Shown in pieces: positions 47,225 to 55,471 of a stretch of 64,000 nt of DNA. The position numbers and the translations under genes were made by a program. Source of the stretch: Chitinophaga niastensis (GTDB lineage Bacteria; Bacteroidota; Bacteroidia; Chitinophagales; Chitinophagaceae); contig NZ_PYAW01000002.1 of assembly GCF_003014755.1 (NCBI RefSeq), forward strand, positions 1,527,860-1,591,859, in the 5' to 3' direction. Below the pieces are notes generated by a model. It searched no databases. It had not been told where the DNA came from and worked only from the letters and a program-made list of their open reading frames with translations. The stretch's first letter is position 1. Every line of letters starts with the position of its first letter.

Positions 47225-50200
47225 TTAAAATGACAGATCAATACCAATTACCATAGAACGCGGATTAGGCAGGTTCGTGCTCACAATACCGGTGATGTTA
47301 GCTGCTTCGGGATCAAATCCGATGTACCTGGTGAGCGTGAACAGATTTTGCGCCGATGCATATAACCTTGCTCTGCTGATCTTTGCTTTGCTGAGCATAC
47401 TGGCTGGTACGGTGTAGGCAACGGTAAGGTTACGTAAACGCACATACGAAGCATCGTATACAAACTGGGTAGACGGGCGATAGTTCCAGTCTGTTGTTTG
47501 TCCCGCGCCATGTACGCCGGTGATGGCCCGCGGTACATCGGTAATGTCGCCTGGTTTTTTCCAGCGCTTATTAACGATATCAAATTTATTATTCATGACA
47601 CCAGTGTAATCCGCGTCATAATTGCGCAGGGATTGTTCATAAAAATCATAGACCTTATTACCTACCACATAATTGAATAACGCTTCTACCTTAAAGGCTT
47701 TATAGCTGAGGGAGAGATTAGTGCCGCCGGTAAATTCAGGCAAGGCAATAGGGATGGTTACCATATCATTGGTATCCCATTTTTTGTCATTGTTTACGTC
47801 CTTGTACATCATGTCACCTGTTTGCGGATCTACCCCCAGCGACTGGTATACCTGCACGGAGCCTACCGACTGGCCTACTTTTGCCCTGGAAAAAGGACCG
47901 CCAAATACAAAGGCGCCATAGTTAGTCAATGAATCTTTCATGGACAGGATCTTGTTGCGGTTGACGTTGAAATTTGTTTCTACCCCCCAGCCAATTACGG
48001 CTCCGGGGGCACTATGAATACCCAGTTCAAGGTCTACACCGTAGTTGCGGATATTGCCGATATTATCCGGAATAGCTGCTGCACCATAGACCCAGGAAAC
48101 ATTATTTTTACTCAGGAGTCCATCCGTAGTTTTGTTGTAATAGTCCAGCGCTACGGTGAAACGGCTTTGTAGGAATGCCATATCTATACCGGCGTCTACT
48201 TGTTTGGTACGTTCCCAGTGGATGTCCGGATTACCTATGGTGGAGTTTAGTTTCAGCGCCTGATCGCCAACATTGGTGGTGGCCACGAGCAAATTTTGTG
48301 CATCAAAATATCCGACAGGGCGAATGTTGCCGCTGATACCATAACTACTGCGGAGTTTCAGCTGATTGATCCAGGTATTGTGTGCCAGGAAATTTTCCTT
48401 TGCTATATCCCAGCCTGCTGAAATGGAAGGGAACCAGCTGTAACGGTTGCTGGCAGGTAGTTTAGAGGAACCATCCCGGCGAATAGAAGCATTCAGCAGG
48501 TATTTGCCATCCCAGTCAAAACCGCCACGAAGAAAATAAGCGTCTGATATTTCTTTGTTGTTAAGGTTCTTGCCGGCAATACCAAATACACTGCCGTAAG
48601 TGGTTGCGGAAGCCGCACCGGTAATACCGTCAATCTTAGGAAAGCCATCCACTTCGTAACCAAAATAGTTCAGCTGGTTGTTATAAAATGTATAACCCAG
48701 TGTACCGTTTACGCCTAGTTTCTTCCAGCGGTTGTTATAGGTAAAGTAGTTGTCAAAATTATAAGAGAAGTTATCATTACCGTTAGTGGTATAGTAACCC
48801 TGGTTGAAGGCGCCAGCATAGCCCAGTGGCGACTGAAAGCTGTTACTGAGTACATTGTATTTTGTAACATTGTAGGAAGAGCGGAACTGTAGGGTTTTAT
48901 GTAATTTAATCTCCGCAGATAACCCACCAAAATAGCTGGTATTAGCGATTTTGCTGTCCACATCATTCATCACACCAATCGGGTGCTGTTGCTGTCCTGC
49001 GTAATAACCCAAAGAGCCATCTGCATTGCGTACCGGATCTTTCGGGGTATCTGGTCTGGCATTGAAAGCGGCAATAATCGGATTGGAGAAGTCTTTGTTG
49101 GCCGACTGTGTAATATTAATGTTACCATTCAGTTTCAGCCAGGTGTTTACCTGTTGGGTGAGGTCTAAGCGACCGGTATATCTTTCAAATGATCCCCTGC
49201 CAATAGCCATTGTTTCTGCATATCTTCCCAACGACATATAATAACTGCCTTTGTCGGTACCACCATTCATGCTGGCCTGGATGTTGTTGATGGGCGCATG
49301 ATTGTTTTTAACTGCAGCGATCCAGTCGGTACTTCTATCCGCCATTTGCAGGCCGTCTATAGCGCTTTGCAGCCTGGTCTTTTCTGCATTGAGCCGGTTA
49401 ATTTGTGAGGGGGGCAGCTGACCGGGATTCGCCAGCTGTTGATTAATATCGCCGATGCGGTTCTGCCGTGCATCAGTGAAAGCCGATTTATATTCATCTG
49501 TCGTCAGCATTCTCCTGGAAGTATTTATACCATTCAAACCCGTATACGCATTGACATTAAATGTTGGCTTACTGTTCAACTTTCCTTTTTTAGTAGTAAC
49601 AATAATAACACCGGTAGATCCGCGTGCACCGTATATGGCAGCGGATGCCGCATCTTTCAGTACCTCCACCGATTCAATATCCTGTGGGTTGATACTGTTG
49701 AGCGAAATAGTACTGCCTTCCACTATCAATCCATCTATTACCAGCAATGGGTTGGAATAAACGGCATTGGTGGTTTGTACACCCCTGATCTGTATGATGG
49801 GAGTACTGCCAGGCGTGCCGGAGCTGTTGGCTACAAATACTCCTGCCACACGACCTTGCAGCGCTTTACCTACATCACTGACAATATTTTTTTCTGCCGA
49901 TAACGCATCGCTCCCTACTTTAGAGATAGCATTGGTTACCCTGGATCGTTGCTGGGTGCCATAACCCACCACCACGGCATCTGTCAGCGATATGGCCTGC
50001 ATTTTCATCATAATGGCTTTTGTTTGGATCAGGCTGGCGGGCACCACTACATTTTCAAAGCCTACGGAGCTGATCTGTAGCTGTGCATTGGCCGGCACTG
50101 TAATTTCAAATTCGCCCTTTTCATTAGTGGTGGCCCCTTTGGACGACCCTATTACTTTAACGGTGGCACCAGGTACCGGCAATTTGGTAGTGGCATCTTT

Positions 50201-50281
50201 CACTGTTCCTTTAACTACCTGTTGCGCATAAGCAGACATGCTTATCATACAGATGAGGATAAATAAGAGTAGCTTTCTCAT
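47225..50281 (-). CDS. SusC/RagA TonB-dependent receptor (no STN domain)
   Basis: 1018 residues from the ATG at 50281 (MRKLLLFILICMISM...YAQ), chosen because it starts the signal peptide; the frame extends further upstream without a signal. Domains: carboxypeptidase-like (KGTVKDATTKLPVPGATVKV), plug (VVVGYGTQQRSRVTNAIS), barrel. No STN domain, so it does not signal through FecR; regulation probably comes from the divergent LytTR system, whose likely binding sites lie upstream at 50378-50405. First gene of the operon SusC-SusD-TlpA-TlpA. Confidence 0.94.
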   Translation of the reverse strand: MRKLLLFILICMISMSAYAQQVVKGTVKDATTKLPVPGATVKVIGSSKGATTNEKGEFEITVPANAQLQISSVGFENVVVPASLIQTKAIMMKMQAISLTDAVVVGYGTQQRSRVTNAISKVGSDALSAEKNIVSDVGKALQGRVAGVFVANSSGTPGSTPIIQIRGVQTTNAVYSNPLLVIDGLIVEGSTISLNSINPQDIESVEVLKDAASAAIYGARGSTGVIIVTTKKGKLNSKPTFNVNAYTGLNGINTSRRMLTTDEYKSAFTDARQNRIGDINQQLANPGQLPPSQINRLNAEKTRLQSAIDGLQMADRSTDWIAAVKNNHAPINNIQASMNGGTDKGSYYMSLGRYAETMAIGRGSFERYTGRLDLTQQVNTWLKLNGNINITQSANKDFSNPIIAAFNARPDTPKDPVRNADGSLGYYAGQQQHPIGVMNDVDSKIANTSYFGGLSAEIKLHKTLQFRSSYNVTKYNVLSNSFQSPLGYAGAFNQGYYTTNGNDNFSYNFDNYFTYNNRWKKLGVNGTLGYTFYNNQLNYFGYEVDGFPKIDGITGAASATTYGSVFGIAGKNLNNKEISDAYFLRGGFDWDGKYLLNASIRRDGSSKLPASNRYSWFPSISAGWDIAKENFLAHNTWINQLKLRSSYGISGNIRPVGYFDAQNLLVATTNVGDQALKLNSTIGNPDIHWERTKQVDAGIDMAFLQSRFTVALDYYNKTTDGLLSKNNVSWVYGAAAIPDNIGNIRNYGVDLELGIHSAPGAVIGWGVETNFNVNRNKILSMKDSLTNYGAFVFGGPFSRAKVGQSVGSVQVYQSLGVDPQTGDMMYKDVNNDKKWDTNDMVTIPIALPEFTGGTNLSLSYKAFKVEALFNYVVGNKVYDFYEQSLRNYDADYTGVMNNKFDIVNKRWKKPGDITDVPRAITGVHGAGQTTDWNYRPSTQFVYDASYVRLRNLTVAYTVPASMLSKAKISRARLYASAQNLFTLTRYIGFDPEAANITGIVSTNLPNPRSMVIGIDLSF

Positions 50282-50377
50282 ACAATTGTTGGTTGGTTGA
50301 TGGTTGGTTGGTTTTTGATTATGACTCCCGAAATAGGCTGCCAATATAGAAAGAAGGAATTTATCGAAAAGAAAAAA

Positions 50378-50405
50378 AGTACGTACCGGATACAAAAAAG
50401 TACGT
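50378..50405 (-). promoter_or_regulatory. Direct repeats with 21-bp period, probable LytTR binding site
   Basis: AGTACGT occurs at 50378-50384 and 50399-50405, exactly 21 bp apart, each preceded by an A run. LytTR-domain regulators bind direct repeats of about 9 bp separated by 12-13 bp, the same period. The site lies about 100-125 bp upstream of the SusC start and about 80 bp upstream of the divergent kinase gene. A related GGTACGAAA follows at about 50420. Confidence 0.55.
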
Positions 50406-50486
50406 GCAGGAAATTGACAGGTACGAAAAATAAATGCCTGATTTTCTATGTAAACTCCTGTTACATATATTACCTTCAATGGAACA

Positions 50487-51440
50487 ATGAATAATAAAAA
50501 CCCATATAATTTTTACCGGTATTTCATACACCTGGCGGTGTCTATGGCATTGCTGCTGCTGTATGTTTACCCTTCGCTGAGCGGGAACTGGCATTCTGTT
50601 ATGGCGATGAAAATGATAACAACACAATACGGATTATATGGCTTTATTAATTTTAACCTGTTTTATTTGTTGGTATTTGTGCTGTTACCAGAACCAGTGC
50701 AGCGCCGCCAACATATACGCATGGCGCTATATATAATAGCTGCTATATTAAGTTTCGGGCTGCTGAAATATTTGCTGGGAGCCTGTTTTTTCCAGGACCA
50801 GGTACTGATAAAAGCCATTACGTTTATAGGCAGGCCAAAGCTATATTTCACCTTTTGGGAATACCAGCTCCGGACTATCAGAACAGGTATGGGCGTAGCT
50901 TTGCTGGCATATGGTTACCGGTTGTTTTTGCAATGGCGTAATACAGAAACAATGGACCGTAACCTGACAGCAGCTGTGGAGGAAGCCCACCAACGTTATG
51001 AGCGCATGCAGGATGGCAGCCGTTTGCTGTTGAAATACCTGCAGGCACTCACGCCGGTGCTGGAAAATGAAGCGCAGCGTGATAAAGAAGGTGTAAAGGC
51101 CATCCTGATCTTTTCTGATTTATTAAGATATATGTTATACGACAAAGCCGTAGAGCAGGATAGTGTGCCACTAAAGAAGGAGTTATATTTTTATCAGCAG
51201 TACCTGGAATTACGCGGCTTACTGCATAACGATCAGTTATTGCAACTAGAGATGGATGGGATAGAGGAACGGGTAATGATCACTCCTTTGCTGCTGCAAG
51301 CCGCTACAGAAAAGCATTTACAGCAACAGGCCGGTTCAACGGAACCCATGCTGGCAAAGATCCATATTGGCCAGCATGTACTCTCCCTGTCGATTGGCAG
51401 CTACCATTTTAAAACGAAGTTATATCCGGTGCATGCATAA
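50487..51440 (+). CDS. LytS-like membrane protein, apparently degenerate kinase
   Basis: 317 residues. Four membrane segments in the first 155 residues, then a helical region in the place of a histidine-kinase dimerisation domain (LLKYLQALTPVLENEAQRD) that lacks the PHFLFN-type histidine motif, and a C-terminal part without the N-box ENAFKHG. It therefore looks like a non-catalytic partner of the complete kinase that follows, which its last 8 bases overlap. Could bind a ligand or regulate the true kinase. Same operon as the response regulator at 52493. Confidence 0.75.
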   Translation: MNNKNPYNFYRYFIHLAVSMALLLLYVYPSLSGNWHSVMAMKMITTQYGLYGFINFNLFYLLVFVLLPEPVQRRQHIRMALYIIAAILSFGLLKYLLGACFFQDQVLIKAITFIGRPKLYFTFWEYQLRTIRTGMGVALLAYGYRLFLQWRNTETMDRNLTAAVEEAHQRYERMQDGSRLLLKYLQALTPVLENEAQRDKEGVKAILIFSDLLRYMLYDKAVEQDSVPLKKELYFYQQYLELRGLLHNDQLLQLEMDGIEERVMITPLLLQAATEKHLQQQAGSTEPMLAKIHIGQHVLSLSIGSYHFKTKLYPVHA

Positions 51441-52488
51441 TATAAAACAATTCTTTTTATTGCTGTTGTTGTGGATGGCTATTGTTTATGGCATGGAGCT
51501 GATGATTACAGCTAACCCGAAATACCTGGTACTGCGTTATAGCAACATAAACAACGGGTTCTTCGGGTTGCTCAACTTCCTGCAGTTTTACATATATGTG
51601 CGTTGGATCATACCCCTCTTTATAAAAGAACGTCACTGGCGGAAGTTGTTATGGCAGCTGTTACCGGTGTTCATCGGATTTATCTTATTAAAATATTTTT
51701 TTGCAAGATGGATATTTGCGAAAGATATATTATATACGGGATACCGGTTGGATAGGATAACCCATTCCCGGATTGACTTGTATACCACCTTTGGAGAATA
51801 CGTTGTAAACGCTTTATGGAAGGGTATTATCATTGTACTGATGGCTTTTGCATACCAGTTTTTTATGCTCTGGTTGCAGGAAGACCGTCGCCGGGCACAG
51901 CTGCAACAGCAGAAAGCACAGGCAGAATCCGGGTTCCTGAAAATGCAGCTGAATTCTCACTTCCTGATCAACAGCTTAAACAGTATCTATTCGCTGGCGC
52001 TGATGGGTGCGCCGGAAGTGGTGACTGCCAACAAAACACTCACAGCGCTGCTGGCCTATATGGTGGAACAGCCATCGGATATTGATTACCGTAGCCCTAT
52101 GAAAGAGGAGATCTGCTATCTGCAGGACTTTGTGCAATTACAACGGCTGCGCACCGGCTGTGATGAATGCATCCTTTTTTCCGTACCGGCACTGTTACCG
52201 GAGAAAAATATTGCACCGCTGTTGCTGGTGCCGTTTGTAGAGAATGCTTTCAAACACGGTATTACCAATCAACCGGAGAAGGCAGTCACCATCACCCTGC
52301 AATGTGATGCACAGCGGCTGGTTTTCCGTGTTCATAATTTTAAAGGCAATTATCATAAAGATAAAACTGGTGGCATAGGGCTGAATAACGTGCGTAAGCG
52401 CTTACAGCTGATCTATCCCGGTCAGCATCAGCTGGACATCACAGAAACAGAACAGGAATATTATTGTAATTTGGTGGTCAACTGGTAA
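51433..52488 (+). CDS. LytS/YehU-type sensor histidine kinase
   Basis: 351 residues from the ATG at 51433 (the frame extends upstream inside the previous gene). Four membrane segments (about 5-145), then the His_kinase domain with phospho-acceptor His176 (SHFLINSLNS) and an HATPase with N-box Glu270-Asn271 (ENAFKHG) and GGIGLNNVRKRL. Complete catalytic set. Overlaps the degenerate kinase gene by 8 bp and precedes the LytTR regulator by 4 bp. Confidence 0.92.
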   Translation: MHNIKQFFLLLLLWMAIVYGMELMITANPKYLVLRYSNINNGFFGLLNFLQFYIYVRWIIPLFIKERHWRKLLWQLLPVFIGFILLKYFFARWIFAKDILYTGYRLDRITHSRIDLYTTFGEYVVNALWKGIIIVLMAFAYQFFMLWLQEDRRRAQLQQQKAQAESGFLKMQLNSHFLINSLNSIYSLALMGAPEVVTANKTLTALLAYMVEQPSDIDYRSPMKEEICYLQDFVQLQRLRTGCDECILFSVPALLPEKNIAPLLLVPFVENAFKHGITNQPEKAVTITLQCDAQRLVFRVHNFKGNYHKDKTGGIGLNNVRKRLQLIYPGQHQLDITETEQEYYCNLVVNW

Positions 52489-52492
52489 TCGT

Positions 52493-53197
52493 ATGGCATT
52501 GAAGTGTATTGTTGTGGATGATGAGCCCCTGGCGGCACAGGTGATGGTGGCGTTCATCAAAAAAACGCCGGACCTGGAATTGCTCAGAAGCTTTCATCAT
52601 CCGTTGGAAGCGCTGGCTTTTGTAAAGCATGAAAAAGTGGACCTGGTATTCCTGGACATACAAATGCCGGAACTCAGCGGGATAGAATTTATGCAGTTAA
52701 AACAAGCCGGTACAGACGTGATCATTGTATCTGCCTATGATGAATATGCAGCAGAGAGCTTTGATCAGGAGGCCATTGACTATCTCTTAAAACCAGTGTC
52801 CTTTGAGCGCTTTGCCCGTGCCGTGCAACGGGTAATTACCCGCAGAACACCATTGGTAGGCAGTATGGCAGCTCCTGCATTTGATGAATATATTTTTGTA
52901 AGAACAGATAAACGCATCATCCGTCTTGATATCAAAGACATTCTTTTTGTAGAAGCCTTACGCAACTATGTAGCCATACAAACACCCAAACAAAAGATAC
53001 TCACGCTACAGAACCTGCGTAGTTTTGAAGAAATTCTCGCACCATATCGTTTTTTTCGGGTGCACAAATCCTACATCATTGCCCTGGATAAAATAGATAG
53101 TATTGAACGGCAGCGTATTTTTATTGGTGAACACAACATCCCTATCGGAGATGCCTACCTGAAGCAGTTTATGGATACGATTAATATGCCGCGGTAA
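52493..53197 (+). CDS. LytTR-family response regulator
   Basis: 234 residues. Receiver domain (1-115) with acidic pair DDE at 9-11 and phospho-acceptor Asp55 (FLDIQMP); LytTR DNA-binding domain (130-230, EALRNYVAIQT, FFRVHKSYIIALDKI). Probably phosphorylated by the kinase at 51433 and binds the direct repeats before the divergent SusC operon. Confidence 0.94.
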   Translation: MALKCIVVDDEPLAAQVMVAFIKKTPDLELLRSFHHPLEALAFVKHEKVDLVFLDIQMPELSGIEFMQLKQAGTDVIIVSAYDEYAAESFDQEAIDYLLKPVSFERFARAVQRVITRRTPLVGSMAAPAFDEYIFVRTDKRIIRLDIKDILFVEALRNYVAIQTPKQKILTLQNLRSFEEILAPYRFFRVHKSYIIALDKIDSIERQRIFIGEHNIPIGDAYLKQFMDTINMPR

Positions 53198-53202
53198 GTG
53201 TC

Positions 53203-53390
53203 TTTCTCAGGATTAGACTGATTATGCTGATTACACTGATTTTATTTTTTTGATTTAGATAGATTTAAAAAGATTAAAGCGAATATATCCGCTTCGATCT
53301 TCGCTTTAATCTTCGCTAACCTTTTTAAATCTATCTAAATCAAAAAAATAAAATCAGTGTAATCAGCATAATCAGTCTAATCCTGGGAAA
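53203..53390. repeat. Large near-perfect palindrome, 70-bp arms
   Basis: Arms 53203-53272 and 53321-53390 pair with one mismatch; an inner pair GATTAAAGCGA/TCGCTTTAATC (53272-53282, 53301-53311) extends the structure. The arms contain GATTAGACTGATTATGCTGA, of which a half-copy lies at 26480-26516, and the flank (GCTAAAATCTTCGCT at about 53400) resembles the palindrome at 31733. A dispersed repeat family. It follows the LytTR operon and could also act as terminator. Confidence 0.8.
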
Positions 53391-53509
53391 GACAAAATCC
53401 GCTAAAATCTTCGCTCCGCCTACTTCCTACTTTCCTGCGCTCACAGCGTGTTGAAAAGCGTTAATTTAGCATCAAAATTAATGCAGGACTCAAAAGTGAA
53501 TTTGGAATT

Positions 53510-54658
53510 ATGGAAATAATTAATGGATCAACATATCAGGCTGCTGGAAAGGTAGCATACAGGATAGAAGCGCATTTCCAGAAACATCTCTCTGCAGCGC
53601 AGGAGAATGAAGAGGACGATTTAGCCACCGTGCCATCGGCATGGCAGGTAGAGAAAATTATTGATGTGGCTTTCTGGGCCAGCCTGCGTAAAGAAGAAGG
53701 CAATGCCATCCGTATTTCGCTGGCTTTTTTGCCGCCTGTGCAGGCGGTTAATCCCCTGTTATTTGAAAAGCGCCTTCCGCTTACGCCTCAGTTGCTTACC
53801 AAACTGGCGCCAGGGGTGGAACGGCCAGGCATTCATGTAGGTATCTGGTTTGATGGAGATCAGCTTTATGTGTGGGGTACTACCACCAAATTACCCAATC
53901 TGTGTTTCGTATTGGATGTATCAGAGCCCGGTTTACTGGTGGTGAAACATCGGCGTGCTGCGGGTTTGGGCAAATTTACCAATGTGGCGGTGCTGCGTGG
54001 CGACCAGGTAAAGGTGGTAAATGAAAACAGTGGCCAGTTACCCGACAGTCCGCCTATCCTTAAATCCTTACTGGGACTCACTTCTTCCTGCTTATGGAAT
54101 AATGGTGTAAATGTGCTGATCCAGATAGCAGTGTCTATGCGGGCACATAAGCGGGGTGGTATTTTGCTGGTAACGCCTACCAACAGTAACAAATGGCGGG
54201 AATCTATCATTCACCCCTTACAATATCCCGTGTCTCCGGCATTTACCGGTGTAGCAGATCTGCTGCGGTACGATGGAAAAACAGTCACGGAAATCTTCTG
54301 GCAAAATGCCCTGAGACGGGAAGTGGAAAACATTACAGGTCTTACTGCTGTAGATGGCGCCACCATCATCAACGATCAGCAGGAACTGCTGGCTTTTGGC
54401 GCTAAAATAGCCAGGGCCAAAGGAGCTATGCCAATAGAACAGGTGTTGCTGACAGAACCGGTAGAAGGAGGGGAGCCAACACTTATTCATCCATCGGCCA
54501 TTGGTGGTACCAGGCATCTTTCTGCGGCACAATTTGTACATGATCAGCGCGACTCCCATGCGTTGGTAGCTTCCCAGGATGGTTATTTTACCGTTTTTTC
54601 CTGGTCTGAGCAGGCGCAGCTGGTGCAGGCTCACCGGATAGATATATTGCTGATATAG
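53510..54658 (+). CDS. DAC-like (diadenylate-cyclase-fold) putative sensor protein
   Basis: 382 residues, no signal or membrane segment. The C-terminal 130 residues follow the DisA_N/DAC pattern: Asp282-Gly283-Ala284 in DGATIIND, and Thr334-Arg335-His336 in GGTRHLSAAQFV, followed by SHALVASQDGYFTVFSW. In active cyclases the second motif is RHR; here it is RHL, so the last catalytic Arg is missing and the domain may bind rather than make cyclic di-AMP, as suggested for DACNV-type sensor proteins. The N-terminal 250 residues are beta-rich and unassigned. It stands alone between repeats. Confidence 0.7.
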   Translation: MEIINGSTYQAAGKVAYRIEAHFQKHLSAAQENEEDDLATVPSAWQVEKIIDVAFWASLRKEEGNAIRISLAFLPPVQAVNPLLFEKRLPLTPQLLTKLAPGVERPGIHVGIWFDGDQLYVWGTTTKLPNLCFVLDVSEPGLLVVKHRRAAGLGKFTNVAVLRGDQVKVVNENSGQLPDSPPILKSLLGLTSSCLWNNGVNVLIQIAVSMRAHKRGGILLVTPTNSNKWRESIIHPLQYPVSPAFTGVADLLRYDGKTVTEIFWQNALRREVENITGLTAVDGATIINDQQELLAFGAKIARAKGAMPIEQVLLTEPVEGGEPTLIHPSAIGGTRHLSAAQFVHDQRDSHALVASQDGYFTVFSWSEQAQLVQAHRIDILLI

Positions 54659-54670
54659 TTTTTAGGATTT

Positions 54671-54727
54671 TACGCAAAGGCGCAAAGATGATTATTTTGC
54701 GCCTTTGCTCCTTATGCGCCTTTGCGT
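54671..54727. repeat. Short palindrome of AAGGCGCA units
   Basis: ACGCAAAGGCGCA (54672-54684) and TGCGCCTTTGCGT (54715-54727) are exact reverse complements, with a second inverted GCGCCTTTGC inside. It lies between the DAC-like and the pseudouridine synthase genes. This AAGGCGCAAAG type of intergenic repeat is widespread in Bacteroidota from memory. Confidence 0.65.
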
Positions 54728-54755
54728 GAAATATCCCGTATTTTGCGGACCATTT

Positions 54756-55358
54756 ATGGATTATCGTTATTTTATTATCAACAAGCCTCACGACATGGTT
54801 TCGCAGTTTATCAGCTCTCACAATGTGAGATTGCTGGGTGAACTGGCTTTCGATTTCCCGGAAGGCACCCACGCCATCGGGCGATTGGACAATCTCTCGG
54901 AAGGACTACTAATTTTAACTACCAATAAAAAAGTAACGCGGTTGTTGTTTCAGGGCAAACAGCCACATGAACGCACGTACCTGGTAAGGGTGAAAGGACA
55001 TGTGAGTGAAGAAACACTGCAACGACTGAAAATAGGCGTGCCTATTTGTATCACCGAATCGGTGGAGTATATTACTACTCCCTGTCGCGTGGAAATTGTA
55101 GAAAGGCCGGCAGGTTTGTTTGATCATCCGCGTGAGTTGCCCAACAATGCACCACATACCTGGCTGCTCATTACATTAACTGAAGGAAAATTTCACCAGG
55201 TGAGAAAAATGGTAGCAGCTGTGCATCACCGCTGCCAGCGCCTGATCCGCGTGTCTATCGAAGATATTCTTTTAGGTGATCTGCAACCGGGAGAAGTAAA
55301 AGAATTGCCCGAAGAAGAATTTTTTGCCCTGTTGAAAATTGATGATTACAAAGATTGA
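54756..55358 (+). CDS. rluE: 23S rRNA pseudouridine synthase, RluE-like
   Basis: 200 residues from the ATG at 54756 (MDYRYFIINKP); earlier codons lie within the repeat. RluE/RsuA group: KP near the N-terminus, catalytic Asp in GRLDNLSEGLLILT (about 61), and the HQVRKMVAAVHHRCQRLIRVSI segment (about 146-167). No S4 RNA-binding domain, as expected for RluE, which converts U2457 of 23S rRNA in E. coli. Gene symbol by family only. Confidence 0.85.
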   Translation: MDYRYFIINKPHDMVSQFISSHNVRLLGELAFDFPEGTHAIGRLDNLSEGLLILTTNKKVTRLLFQGKQPHERTYLVRVKGHVSEETLQRLKIGVPICITESVEYITTPCRVEIVERPAGLFDHPRELPNNAPHTWLLITLTEGKFHQVRKMVAAVHHRCQRLIRVSIEDILLGDLQPGEVKELPEEEFFALLKIDDYKD

Positions 55359-55372
55359 TCAGCGCGTAGTTT

Positions 55373-55404
55373 GTCAATATTACCGTATGATTAGTCAATA
55401 TCAC
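55373..55404 (+). promoter_or_regulatory. 21-bp-period direct repeats before the GH20 gene
   Basis: GTCAATATTAC (55373) and GTCAATATCAC (55394) are 21 bp apart, on the same face of the helix, 26 bp upstream of the probable -7 box at 55430. Position and period suit an activator dimer or two tandem sites. Confidence 0.45.
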
Positions 55405-55410
55405 ATTAGG

Positions 55411-55437
55411 TTGCAGCGGCTATTCTTATTACGTTTG
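55411..55437 (+). promoter_or_regulatory. Probable promoter of the GH20 gene
   Basis: TTG at 55411-55413 and TACGTTTG at 55430-55437 (fits TAnnTTTG), 16 bp apart, slightly short of the usual 17-23. Transcription would begin about 25 bp before the start codon at 55472. Confidence 0.45.
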
Positions 55438-55471
55438 CCCATTGGAAACATCATGCTTTAACGAGATAATT

